Positions 16,153 through 23,552 of a stretch of DNA of 62,208 nt are shown piece by piece. The translations under genes and the position numbers were made by a program. A model generated the notes under the pieces. It saw nothing but the letters and a program-made list of their open reading frames with translations. It ran no database searches and was not told the DNA's origin. Source of the DNA: Microbacteriaceae bacterium (GTDB lineage Bacteria; Actinomycetota; Actinomycetes; Actinomycetales; Microbacteriaceae); contig JAKVJE010000002.1 in NCBI GenBank assembly GCA_022487185.1, forward strand, positions 1 to 62,208. Direction: 5' to 3'. Every line of letters starts with the position of its first letter. Within the stretch, counting starts at the first letter, position 1.

Positions 16153-16809
16153 ATGAAATCACGGCAGCAGCGGTTGCAGTCCGCACAACTCTACGTGTGC
16201 ACCGACGCGAGGCGTGAGCAGGGAGATTTCGCGGAGTTCGTCGACGCCGTGTACCGGGGTGGGGCGGACATCATCCAGCTCCGGGATAAAACGCTAGAGG
16301 CGGCCGCTGAACTTGAGTATTTCGGCATCCTGCGCGATGCGGCGCGCCGCCACCATGCGCTCTACGCGGCCAATGACCGGGCAGATGTAGCGGCGGTGTC
16401 GGGGGCCGATGTCCTCCATCTTGGGCAGGGAGATCTGAGCCTGGAGGATGCGCACCGGGTTCTTCCCGACGGAGTTCTGACCGGTCTCTCCACGCACTCG
16501 GTCGAGCAGGCTGAGCTCGCGCTCCGCAGTGCTCACGAGTACTTCTGCATTGGGCCGGTGTGGCCCACTCCGACCAAGCCCGGTCGGCCTGCGGTGGGTA
16601 TTGAGGTCGTTCACGAGGTGGCGAAGCTCGCTGCTGCCACGCGGCCGGAGCGTCCTTGGTTCGCGATCGGGGGAGTGAACCTGCACACCGTCGGCGAGCT
16701 GGTCTCCGTTGGTGTGCGTCGAGTCGCGGTGGTTCGGGCGGTTGGCGACGCCACAGATCCGGAGGCTGCCGCGGCCGCGATCAAGGCGGCCCTGCCCCCG
16801 CTGTCGTAG
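16153..16809 (+). CDS. thiE: Thiamine-phosphate synthase
   Basis: 218 residues, TIM-barrel. Diagnostic motifs: ADIIQLRDK (about 37), AANDRADVAAVSGADVLHLG (about 73), GPVWPTPTKPGRP (about 137, the pyrophosphate loop) and FAIGGVN (about 174). It couples HMP-pyrophosphate with the thiazole phosphate to make thiamine phosphate. SD AGAGGAG precedes ATG 16153. A good -10 hexamer TATACT (16106-16111) lies over the end of apbE, so it may have its own promoter. No TPP riboswitch fits in the 39-nt gap. No thiM, thiD, thiC or thiL is in the window, although a thiamine-binding protein is encoded at 24856-25173. Confidence 0.95.
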   Translation: MKSRQQRLQSAQLYVCTDARREQGDFAEFVDAVYRGGADIIQLRDKTLEAAAELEYFGILRDAARRHHALYAANDRADVAAVSGADVLHLGQGDLSLEDAHRVLPDGVLTGLSTHSVEQAELALRSAHEYFCIGPVWPTPTKPGRPAVGIEVVHEVAKLAAATRPERPWFAIGGVNLHTVGELVSVGVRRVAVVRAVGDATDPEAAAAAIKAALPPLS

Positions 16810-16889
16810 CCGTGTGACCGGCGCGCGACACGCCGGAAAAAGATATGCCTCGCACACCGTTGCACGCTGGGGCCGAGTGCCTCACCATA

Positions 16890-16912
16890 GGTGCTGCAAA
16901 CAACACAGCACC
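16890..16912. repeat. Short inverted repeat upstream of MFS gene
   Basis: GGTGCTG (16890-16896) and CAGCACC (16906-16912) form a perfect 7-bp dyad with a 9-nt spacer, 53 nt before the MFS start. It may be an operator or an mRNA stem. Confidence 0.35.
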
Positions 16913-16965
16913 ACACCCCAACATCTTCGCGTCCCGGTCTTTTCGGGGTTGCAAAAGGACTCGCA

Positions 16966-18222
16966 GTGACCCAGTACACCCCTGCCACAGAGCCGATTTC
17001 GGCACTGACGCAGCCCATCCCCATTGTCCGTGGCAAGGTCAATGCCTGGCGGATTTCGATCGCCGGTATCTTCCTGAGCCTGGGGTTCTCTTCAGCACTG
17101 TGGGGAGCCCGGATCCCGGAGGTGCGCGACGCTCTCGGAATTGATGCCTCAGAGGTCTCGATCCTGTTGTGCGGGGTGTCCGCGGGCTCGATCACGGGAC
17201 TCATCGTCGCCCCGATCGTCATGCGCCGGGTCGGTGCCTTGCGGGTGCTGGTGACCGGTCTGACCGGCCTCGTCACCTCGATGCTCCTCTTGGCCGTGGT
17301 GGTCGGTATTACACATTCCCTGGTGCTCGCGTGCGTGGTCCTGTTCGCCTTCGGGGGATCGATGAGCTCACTCGCGGTCACCATGAATGTCGAGGCCACG
17401 ACCGTCGAAAAGTTTGGGAACCGGGCGCTGCTGCCGTTCTTCCACGCGTGCTATTCCGGCGGCACGGTCCTGGGGGCACTCTTCGGTGTGCTCGCCGCCC
17501 AGAGCCGGATGTCGCTGGTCCAGGTGTTTCCTCTGTGTGCCGCGCTCATCTTGGTCGCCGGAACACTGTCTTTGCTCCATATCCCTACGCCGAAGGCGCC
17601 GCTGCGCCGGTTCGTGACCGGGGCGGATGTGCAGTCCCGTGCTGGCGCGGCCGCTGGCCGCCGGAGGGGTGTTCTGCGCGATCCGGCTCTCCTGCTCCTG
17701 GGCCTGATGGTGCTCGGAATGTCATTTGTGGAGGGCACCGCAACCGACTGGCTGAACCTGGCCGCCGTCGACGGCCATCATCTGAGTGCCGCGGGAGGTG
17801 GGATCGCGTTCGCCGCATTCATGGCGGGCATGCTCCTGGGGCGTGTGAGCGGAGGGATGCTCCTCGACCGGTTGGGCAGGCGGACCACGCTGCTGATCAC
17901 CGGGATCCTGGCGGTTTTCGGGGTCGTGGCCTTTCTGTTCTCCCCGAGTCCCCAGCTGATCGCCGTGGCCAGCGCGGTCTGGGGCGTCGGGGCGTCACTG
18001 GGATTCCCGGTGGGGATGAGCATTGCCGCCGATCGGCCCGGAGATACCAGCGCACAGGTGAGTACGGTATCGGTGTTCGGCTATGCCGCATCGCTCGTGG
18101 GTCCCCTGGTGATCGGCCTTGCCTCGGCACAGTTCGGGCTGCTCCCGGCGTTTGGCCTGGTGCTGGGGGCCAGCGCGCTCTCGCTGCTCATCGTGCCGTT
18201 CGTCACCCGTGCGACCCGATAG
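16966..18222 (+). CDS. MFS transporter (FucP/YbjJ-like)
   Basis: 418 residues from GTG 16966, chosen for the SD AAAAGGA eight nucleotides upstream. There are 12 predicted helices in two halves split by a basic loop near 210-220 (RAGAAAGRRRGVLRD). N-terminal features: FLSLGFSSALWGARIPEVRD (helix 1) and an LxxxxxLGID element. A conserved acidic patch follows in the second half: MVLGMSFVEGTATDWLN, near residue 232. These are typical of the MFS subgroup with E. coli YbjJ and related sugar- or acid-phosphate exporters. The substrate is unknown. The gene is monocistronic between thiE and an APC permease. Confidence 0.87.
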   Translation: MTQYTPATEPISALTQPIPIVRGKVNAWRISIAGIFLSLGFSSALWGARIPEVRDALGIDASEVSILLCGVSAGSITGLIVAPIVMRRVGALRVLVTGLTGLVTSMLLLAVVVGITHSLVLACVVLFAFGGSMSSLAVTMNVEATTVEKFGNRALLPFFHACYSGGTVLGALFGVLAAQSRMSLVQVFPLCAALILVAGTLSLLHIPTPKAPLRRFVTGADVQSRAGAAAGRRRGVLRDPALLLLGLMVLGMSFVEGTATDWLNLAAVDGHHLSAAGGGIAFAAFMAGMLLGRVSGGMLLDRLGRRTTLLITGILAVFGVVAFLFSPSPQLIAVASAVWGVGASLGFPVGMSIAADRPGDTSAQVSTVSVFGYAASLVGPLVIGLASAQFGLLPAFGLVLGASALSLLIVPFVTRATR

Positions 18223-18234
18223 GTTTCCGGCTCG

Positions 18235-18264
18235 TTACGATCTGGTAAGTTCCGGTCGTAGAAT
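18235..18264 (+). promoter_or_regulatory. Promoter of the YfnA-like permease gene
   Basis: TTACGA (18235-18240), an 18-nt spacer and TAGAAT (18259-18264) form a good sigma-70-type promoter. The predicted start near 18271 gives a leader of about 100 nt to GTG 18372. Confidence 0.6.
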
Positions 18265-18371
18265 GGCGTGATGATGGACGTCTCGCATCGCCGAGATTGT
18301 GTGAGCGGTCGCCTGAGGCCGGGACGGGTCGTGCATCTGCACACCAGTAGTTCCAGCGAAAAGCAGGCATC

Positions 18372-19895
18372 GTGAATCTCTTCATCACCAAATCACCCAC
18401 CGCCGCGCTTGAGGATTCACATGATCCCCAGCGCCAGCTCAAACGGAATCTGACTGCCTGGGACCTATCCGTCATGGGCGTCTCGGTTGCGGTCGGTGCG
18501 GGGATCTTCTCCGTCGGGGCCCAGGCTACCTCCGAGTATGCGGGCCCGTCGGTCATCATCTCGTTCATCCTGGCCGCCATTGTGTGCGGTCTCGCCATCA
18601 TGAACTACGCCGAAATGGCCTCGACGATTCCGGTTGCCGGCTCCGCCTACACGTTCTCCTATATTTCACTCGGGGAGATCGTTGCCTGGATCATCGGGTG
18701 GGATCTCATCTTGGAAATGCTCATGGCCGGAGCCGTGATCTCCAAGTATTGGGGTATCTATCTTCAGCAGTTTTTGCAATTCCTCAACGTTGACGCCTCG
18801 CTGCAGACGAAGGCGGGGGCCCTCACGATCGACTGGGCCCCGGTACTCATCGTGACGCTCTTCACCGTCCTCCTGGTATTCGGCACACGACTCACCACGA
18901 GGGTGAACTCGATTTTCACGATCCTCAAGGTCTCGATCGTCCTATTCGTGGTGGTCGTGGGAGCCTTCTTCGTCAAGGGCAGTAACTTCCACCCCTTCTT
19001 TCCGCCCTCGCAGCCCATCCACTCCAGCGCCCCGGCTCTCCAGCAGTCCCTGTTCAGCTTCCTGAGCGGTGCCGCCCCGACACGCTACGGCATGTACGGG
19101 ATGCTCGCAGCAGCCGCGCTCGTGTTCTTTGCCTTCATCGGGTTCGATGTCGTCGCCACCGCGGCCGAGGAAACGAAAGATCCGCAGCGCAACCTGCCTC
19201 GAGGAATTCTCGGCGGGCTCGCCATCGTCAGCGTGCTCTACATCTCCGTCATCATCGTGGTTACCGGCATGGTCAGCTACCGGGACATGGCCCGTGTCGT
19301 GGATGAGAGCAACGGGAAGGTGAGCGCCTCCCTGGCGCTGGCCTTCAAGATGGTCGGGGCTAACTGGGCGGGGATCGTGATCACATTGGGAATCGTGATC
19401 GGCCTGACCAGTGTCATCATGGTGCTCCTCCTGGGCGTGACGCGTGTTGTCTTCACCATGAGCCGTGACGGGCTGCTGCCCCGGGGCCTCTCCAAGACGT
19501 CACGGTGGAACACCCCCGCCCGCCTGCAGATCCTGATGAGCGCGCTCATCGCCCTCCTTGCCGCCACGACCGATGTGGGGGTTCTCTCCGAGATGATCAA
19601 CATCGGCACGCTGAGCGCTTTCGTGCTCGTCAGCTTTGCAGTGCCGGTGCTCCGGCGTCGCGAGCCGAACCTGCGCCGGGGCTTCAAGGTTCCGCTGTCG
19701 CCGTGGCTGCCGATCATCTCCGGTCTGGCTTGCATCTGGCTGATGCTGAACCTCGCAGTCGAAACCTGGCTGCGGTTCGTCGTGTGGCTCATCCTCGGAA
19801 TGATCATCTACTTCACCTACAGCTACCGGCACTCGCGGGTGCGCCGGGCGCAGGCCTCCGGAACGAGTGAGGAACCCGCTTCCCCGGAGCAGTAG
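18372..19895 (+). CDS. Amino acid permease, APC superfamily (CAT/YfnA-like)
   Basis: 507 residues, about 12 helices. Signature: RNLTAWDLSVMGVSVAVGAG then IFSVGAQATSEYAGPSVIIS. Later features are YAEMASTIPVAGSAYTFSYI, FFAFIGFDVVATAAEETKDP and QRNLPRGILGGLAI. These define the cationic amino acid transporter (CAT)/YfnA branch rather than the AAT branch of the first permease. The C-terminal tail (YRHSRVRRAQASGTSEEP) is cytosolic. The GTG start is preceded by a weak SD (AGCAGG), and a strong promoter lies about 110 nt upstream. It converges on the EamA exporter with a 28-nt gap. Confidence 0.92.
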   Translation: MNLFITKSPTAALEDSHDPQRQLKRNLTAWDLSVMGVSVAVGAGIFSVGAQATSEYAGPSVIISFILAAIVCGLAIMNYAEMASTIPVAGSAYTFSYISLGEIVAWIIGWDLILEMLMAGAVISKYWGIYLQQFLQFLNVDASLQTKAGALTIDWAPVLIVTLFTVLLVFGTRLTTRVNSIFTILKVSIVLFVVVVGAFFVKGSNFHPFFPPSQPIHSSAPALQQSLFSFLSGAAPTRYGMYGMLAAAALVFFAFIGFDVVATAAEETKDPQRNLPRGILGGLAIVSVLYISVIIVVTGMVSYRDMARVVDESNGKVSASLALAFKMVGANWAGIVITLGIVIGLTSVIMVLLLGVTRVVFTMSRDGLLPRGLSKTSRWNTPARLQILMSALIALLAATTDVGVLSEMINIGTLSAFVLVSFAVPVLRRREPNLRRGFKVPLSPWLPIISGLACIWLMLNLAVETWLRFVVWLILGMIIYFTYSYRHSRVRRAQASGTSEEPASPEQ

Positions 19896-19923
19896 CCGGA
19901 GGCTGGACGCCCGGTCGAGGGCC

Positions 19924-20844
19924 TCAGCCGGCGGGGGTCCCCGACCCCTGCGCCGCGGCCTGGGTCTGGTGCTGGGCACGGCTGGCCGCCAACGTCGACC
20001 CCGAAGAGGCCACCACGACCAGCAGAAGCGCGGCCCATTGGAGAGCCGAGAGGTGCTGGCCGAGCACCACGAAGCCAGAGATTGCGGCAACTGCGGGCTC
20101 CAGGCTCATCAGGATGCCATAGGCGCCAGCCGGTACCACGCTGAGGGAGACCAGATCGATGCCGTAGGGGAGCGCGGTGGACAGAATGGCGATCCCCAGG
20201 CCCACCAGCAGGACGATCGGGGTCTCGACCGCAGCAGCGAGCCCTGTGAATCCGAAGGGGGCCGCCGTGATTGCCGAGATGATGAGCCCTCCGGCGAGCC
20301 CCTCTCGCAGCGGCAGTAACCGGGTGGTGCTGCGTGAGAGAAGCAGATACACGGCCCAGCAGACTCCGGCTGCCAGGGCGAAGCCCCCGCCGAGCCATGA
20401 GAACCCGTCGAGGCTGAATCCCGCGATGAGCGTCACCCCAGCCAGAGCGAGGACCGCCCACAGCAGATCGAGCGGTCGCCTGGAACCGAGGAGTGCCACT
20501 GCCAAGGGGCCCAGAAATTCAATGGTGACCGTTGTCCCGAGCGGAAGATGTACCAGTGCGTGGTAAAAGCTCAGATTCATCATGCTGATCGAGACGCCAT
20601 AGGCGGCCAGGATGCCCCATCCCCGGGGAGTTAGGGTGCGGAAGTGCTCCCACCGCGGACGTACCGCCAGCGTCACCACGAGGGCTGCAAATCCGGTACG
20701 AAGCAGCACCGTGGTGCCGGGGCCGACAAGGGGGAAGAGCTTGGTGGCCAATGCCGAACCGAGTTGGACGCTGAACGCGCCCAGGATGACAAGACCTGCT
20801 GCGCTGACCGGGGTCAGGCGCCTGGGATTTCCGCGTCGCTGCAC
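19924..20844 (-). CDS. EamA/DMT-family exporter (RhtA-like)
   Basis: 306 residues, ten predicted helices in two EamA repeats: roughly 15-145 (VILGAFSVQLGSALATKLFP, then MNLSFYHALVHLPLGTTVTI) and 155-290 (GVCWAVYLLLSRSTTRLLPL, then SLEPAVAAISGFVVLGQHLS). RhtA-type members export threonine, homoserine and other amino acids. GTG 20844 follows TAAGCT (20851-20856 on the minus strand) by six nucleotides, which suggests leaderless transcription. It diverges from the YciI gene across 106 nt. Confidence 0.88.
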   Translation of the reverse strand: MQRRGNPRRLTPVSAAGLVILGAFSVQLGSALATKLFPLVGPGTTVLLRTGFAALVVTLAVRPRWEHFRTLTPRGWGILAAYGVSISMMNLSFYHALVHLPLGTTVTIEFLGPLAVALLGSRRPLDLLWAVLALAGVTLIAGFSLDGFSWLGGGFALAAGVCWAVYLLLSRSTTRLLPLREGLAGGLIISAITAAPFGFTGLAAAVETPIVLLVGLGIAILSTALPYGIDLVSLSVVPAGAYGILMSLEPAVAAISGFVVLGQHLSALQWAALLLVVVASSGSTLAASRAQHQTQAAAQGSGTPAG

Positions 20845-20882
20845 AGCGATAGCTTAGCCTTTGCTGGAAGAGCCCCGACGCG

Positions 20883-20910
20883 TTCAACGCCCGTGGGGAG
20901 CGCATAGACT
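20883..20910 (+). promoter_or_regulatory. Promoter of the YciI gene
   Basis: TTCAAC (20883-20888), a 16-nt spacer and TAGACT (20905-20910); transcription would start near 20917, 34 nt before the ATG. Confidence 0.5.
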
Positions 20911-20950
20911 GGGGGTCTGTGCGCGCCGTCCGGCGCAGAGAGAAGTGAGT

Positions 20951-21232
20951 ATGACCATCTACGCGATTCAGTACCGTTATGTGTCCGATGCGGATCTGCT
21001 GGCCAAGTACCGCCCCGAGCACCGGGCATACAACCGGAAGCTCAACGAGCAGGGGATCGTCCTCAGCGGGGGACCGTTGGTCGATGCCCCCGGGGCCTTC
21101 ATGATCTACCATGCCGAGAACCAGGAGAGCGCGGAGGCTGCACTCAATGACGATCCGTTCTGGATCCACGGATGCATCGAGGAGCGGATCCTTCACGAGT
21201 GGACCCCGGTGGTCGGAGCCTTCTCGAAGTAA
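20951..21232 (+). CDS. YciI-like (EthD/ferredoxin-like fold) protein
   Basis: 93 residues. The YciI pattern is present: IYAIQYRYVSD, then LLAKYRPEHRAYNRKLNEQG (with the conserved RxxHxxY element), LSGGPLVDAPGAFMIYHAEN and the active-site-like NDDPFWIHG, the family DDPF motif. YciI proteins are small dimeric alpha-beta barrels; some act as dehydrochlorinases or degradative isomerases, but most have unknown roles. It starts at ATG 20951 after the weak SD GAGAAG. It sits alone between its promoter and tRNA-Glu. Confidence 0.88.
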   Translation: MTIYAIQYRYVSDADLLAKYRPEHRAYNRKLNEQGIVLSGGPLVDAPGAFMIYHAENQESAEAALNDDPFWIHGCIEERILHEWTPVVGAFSK

Positions 21233-21255
21233 TCGGTCAGGCGCCCTCCCCTCAC

Positions 21256-21285
21256 TTGCGCAACTCTTCCCTTCTGTGGCAAGAT
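21256..21285 (+). promoter_or_regulatory. Promoter of tRNA-Glu
   Basis: TTGCGC (21256-21261), an 18-nt spacer and CAAGAT (21280-21285). The predicted start near 21292 is 11 nt before the mature tRNA 5' end. Confidence 0.5.
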
Positions 21286-21302
21286 AGGTGAGTTGCCAAG
21301 AC

Positions 21303-21375
21303 GGCCCCATCGTCTAGCGGCCTAGGACATCGCCCTCTCACGGCGGTAACACCAGTTCAAATCTGGTTGGGGTCA
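21303..21375 (+). tRNA. tRNA-Glu (anticodon CTC)
   Basis: A full cloverleaf folds. The acceptor stem GGCCCCA pairs with TGGGGTC (one G-U). The D-arm is CGTCTAGCGGCCTAGGAC. The anticodon stem TCGCC/GGCGG encloses loop CTCTCAC with anticodon CTC at 21337-21339. The T-arm is ACCAG-TTCAAAT-CTGGT. CCA is not encoded. A strong terminator follows seven nucleotides later. No integrase or duplicated 3' end is seen, so there is no sign of an attachment site in use. Confidence 0.95.
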
Positions 21376-21381
21376 CAACGT

Positions 21382-21411
21382 GCCCCCGCTCCTTCCAGAG
21401 CGGGGGCTTCT
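21382..21411 (+). terminator. Terminator of tRNA-Glu
   Basis: GCCCCCGCTC (21382-21391) pairs perfectly with GAGCGGGGGC (21398-21407) around a 6-nt loop and is followed by TTCT. It may also serve the converging VKOR gene. Confidence 0.88.
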
Positions 21412-21443
21412 CTGTGTCCGGAGTGTCACTGGCCGCAGGGGTG

Positions 21444-22076
21444 TTACAGGCCGAAGACGTTGAAGACGAGTTGTGAGGCCAGCAGCATCGCCAGCAGTTC
21501 AGCGATCGCGAGGACCCACCACCAGGCGCGGAAAAAGGAACCAGCGGCCCGCATCCGCCGGCCCTCGCCCCAGATCCCGGACTCGAGGGACCAGCCCAGT
21601 GTGGCAAAGAACATCGGCACGGTGGCGCACCACACCACCTCGCAGTTGGGGCAGAGGACATGGCTTACGGTCAGGGTGAAGTACTGGAAGAACAGCACTA
21701 GGCCCATTGCGCCACAGATCCCGGCCGTGAAGGCTCTCCAGAACCAGCGCGGGAGACGTGCTCCTCCGAGGGCCAGCGCCCCGGCCAGCATGGGGATGAC
21801 AAACCCGGCAATTCCCAGCACAGAGTTCGGGATGCCCAGAAGATTTCCGGCGGGAGTCGAAAAGTTCGGTGAACAGGAGATCGTGGAGCTTACGTCACAG
21901 TTGATCAGCGGAGTCTTGTCCTGCAACTGCGCAAAATTTTCAGCGATGAGGACCAGCGCCGCCAACCAGGCCAGCCCTCCGGCGATCAGCCAGACCCATC
22001 CCATCCATCGGGGAGCCGCCACATGGTCGGCGGTGAGAGCATGTTCGTCGGTCGTCGTATTCAACATCTGTGACAT
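21444..22076 (-). CDS. Vitamin K epoxide reductase (VKOR) family membrane protein
   Basis: 210 residues, about five helices. The redox motif CPNC lies at VLCPNCEVVWC near residue 130. The periplasmic loop cysteines are INCDVSSTISC near residue 50, and the substrate-pocket element is SVLGIAGFVIP. VKOR proteins reoxidise a DsbA-like thiol oxidase and pass electrons to menaquinone, driving disulfide formation in exported proteins. No DsbA or thioredoxin domain is fused here or present nearby. Start choice: ATG 22076 follows TAGGCT (22084-22089, minus) by seven nucleotides. The start is 37 nt from the divergent FKBP start. Confidence 0.9.
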   Translation of the reverse strand: MSQMLNTTTDEHALTADHVAAPRWMGWVWLIAGGLAWLAALVLIAENFAQLQDKTPLINCDVSSTISCSPNFSTPAGNLLGIPNSVLGIAGFVIPMLAGALALGGARLPRWFWRAFTAGICGAMGLVLFFQYFTLTVSHVLCPNCEVVWCATVPMFFATLGWSLESGIWGEGRRMRAAGSFFRAWWWVLAIAELLAMLLASQLVFNVFGL

Positions 22077-22113
22077 CGGCATCAGCCTAGCGAGCTGTGC
22101 CACACTGGTGTGC

Positions 22114-22479
22114 ATGACTCTTCAGAAACCTGAGATCGATTTCCAGCCGGGGCCCGCCCCAACCCTCCTTGAGATTGACGACCTGACTGTTGGAGACGGA
22201 GCAGAGGCACACCCCTCGTCCACCGTCACGGTGCACTACCTCGGTGTCGGGTTTGAGACGGGGGAGGAGTTCGACTCCTCCTGGTCCCGGGGCGAGCCGG
22301 CGACGTTCCCCCTGCGCAGCCTGATCCCGGGGTGGAAGCTCGGGATCAAAGGGATGAAGGTCGGTGGGCGACGCAAACTCGTCGTCCCGCCGCACCTGGC
22401 ATACGGGCCAGCGGGCAGCGGGCATCCGCTCGCCGGTCAGACCCTCGTCTTTGTTATTGATCTTCTGAACGTCGCGTAG
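22114..22479 (+). CDS. FKBP-type peptidyl-prolyl cis-trans isomerase
   Basis: 121 residues, a single FKBP domain with little else: VTVHYLGVGFETGEEFDSSW, PATFPLRSLIPGWKLGIKGM, VGGRRKLVVPPHLAYGPAGS and TLVFVIDLLNV. The pocket residues Y, F, D, W and Y of classical FKBPs are recognisable. There is no signal peptide, so the enzyme is cytosolic and assists protein folding by isomerising Xaa-Pro bonds. ATG 22114 has no SD; CACACT (22101-22106) ends seven nucleotides before it. It converges with the next gene with a 26-nt overlap. Confidence 0.94.
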   Translation: MTLQKPEIDFQPGPAPTLLEIDDLTVGDGAEAHPSSTVTVHYLGVGFETGEEFDSSWSRGEPATFPLRSLIPGWKLGIKGMKVGGRRKLVVPPHLAYGPAGSGHPLAGQTLVFVIDLLNVA

Positions 22480-23026
22480 ACCGGCGCGGAGATCCCCAGA
22501 AGTAGGGGCCGCGGGCCAGCTCTGGCCGGTAGAACTGCGATTGCCGGAACGAGAGCACCGCGGCCCAGACCGCGGGGAGCAGGATTGCGAAAACCGTCCA
22601 CCAGGGTGAGCGCTTCCCGAAGCCCCGGTTGAGATTGAGCGATGCGTAGCCTCGCGGGATGAGCAGCAGTAGCAGCGCAACCGCCCCCAGCGCGATGAGC
22701 ACGTTCAGAGAGGGATTGACTGGAACTGCCCCGGGAAAGGCGGTGAAGATGCTGACGGTCAGCAGCATCCACATTGCGAGGGCATTCGTGAGCAGGGGGA
22801 TCCCTCCCAGCAGACCCCACCAACCCGCCTGCCCGCCTGCCTCAAGGAGGGCCCAATCCCGGTAGATCGGGATCCAGGCGCCCCAGGGGCGCGGATGCCC
22901 GGCTCGGCGCAGGAGCAGCATCTGTGCAATTGAGGAGAACGCGTACCAGGCAATTGCGGCTACGACCGCGAGCAGCGTGACCACCACGGTGAGAATGACG
23001 AACAGGGTCGCGAGTACCGGATTCAT
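22454..23026 (-). CDS. DUF5684-like polytopic membrane protein
   Basis: 190 residues, four or five hydrophobic helices. The amphipathic cytosolic loop LLRRAGHPRPWGAWIPIYRD, followed by LLEAGGQAGWWGLLGGIP, is the hallmark of DUF5684/signal-peptidase-associated small membrane proteins of actinobacteria, which have no known function. The C-terminus is basic (SPRRSTRRSEDQ). ATG 23026 has SD AGAGGAA. It lies 34 nt after SufU and may be the last gene of the thiamine-binding-SufS-SufU unit. Confidence 0.75.
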   Translation of the reverse strand: MNPVLATLFVILTVVVTLLAVVAAIAWYAFSSIAQMLLLRRAGHPRPWGAWIPIYRDWALLEAGGQAGWWGLLGGIPLLTNALAMWMLLTVSIFTAFPGAVPVNPSLNVLIALGAVALLLLLIPRGYASLNLNRGFGKRSPWWTVFAILLPAVWAAVLSFRQSQFYRPELARGPYFWGSPRRSTRRSEDQ

Positions 23027-23060
23027 AGTGTGCGCAATTCCTCTCGGCCGGGACGGAGCC

Positions 23061-23552
23061 TCAACAGTGTGATACTCCGGCGGATGTGGTGCCGGTCGCA
23101 TGGGAGGCCCCGGTGGCGAGTGCCTGGGCGAGGGCGTCTTCGAAGGCCACCCACGACATCATCGCGCATTTGACGCGCATGATGAACCGGCTGACCCCGT
23201 TCAGCGCGATCCCGTCCTCGAACTCCTCCTCGGGGAGCTCCGCTGCACCCCGAGAGCGCATGACCGTACGGAATGTCGTGATCCGGTCCCGGGCGGTATC
23301 GATATCCCATCCGACGGCGAGCTCGGACAGGATGGAGGCACTGGCCATCGAGATGGTGCAGCCATCGCCCTCCCAGCGCAGCGCCGAGACCCGGTCCCCG
23401 TCCAGATCCACTTGGACTGTGATCTCGTCTCCGCAGGTCGGGTTCACCTGGTGCGAGCTCCCATCCGAGTGCTCCTCGATGCCCTCTCCGGTGCGGGCCT
23501 TCGCCTGCTCCAGAATGATGGTCTGATACAGGTCTTCGAGTGCGTTGCTCAT
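23061..23552 (-). CDS. sufU: SufU Fe-S cluster assembly scaffold/sulfur acceptor
   Basis: 163 residues. The three conserved zinc-site cysteines are in NPTCGDEI (about 39), WEGDGCTISMAS (about 64) and RVKCAMMSW (about 129), with the SufU-type insertion between the second and third. SufU accepts persulfide sulfur from SufS by a zinc-assisted exchange and passes it to the SufBCD scaffold. The start codon overlaps the sufS stop (ATGA), so translation is coupled. sufB, sufC and sufD are not in the window. Confidence 0.95.
   Translation of the reverse strand: MSNALEDLYQTIILEQAKARTGEGIEEHSDGSSHQVNPTCGDEITVQVDLDGDRVSALRWEGDGCTISMASASILSELAVGWDIDTARDRITTFRTVMRSRGAAELPEEEFEDGIALNGVSRFIMRVKCAMMSWVAFEDALAQALATGASHATGTTSAGVSHC

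Noticed and set aside
21303-21375. Use of tRNA-Glu as an integration site.
   Set aside because: No integrase, no repeated 3' tRNA fragment and no atypical downstream genes were seen.
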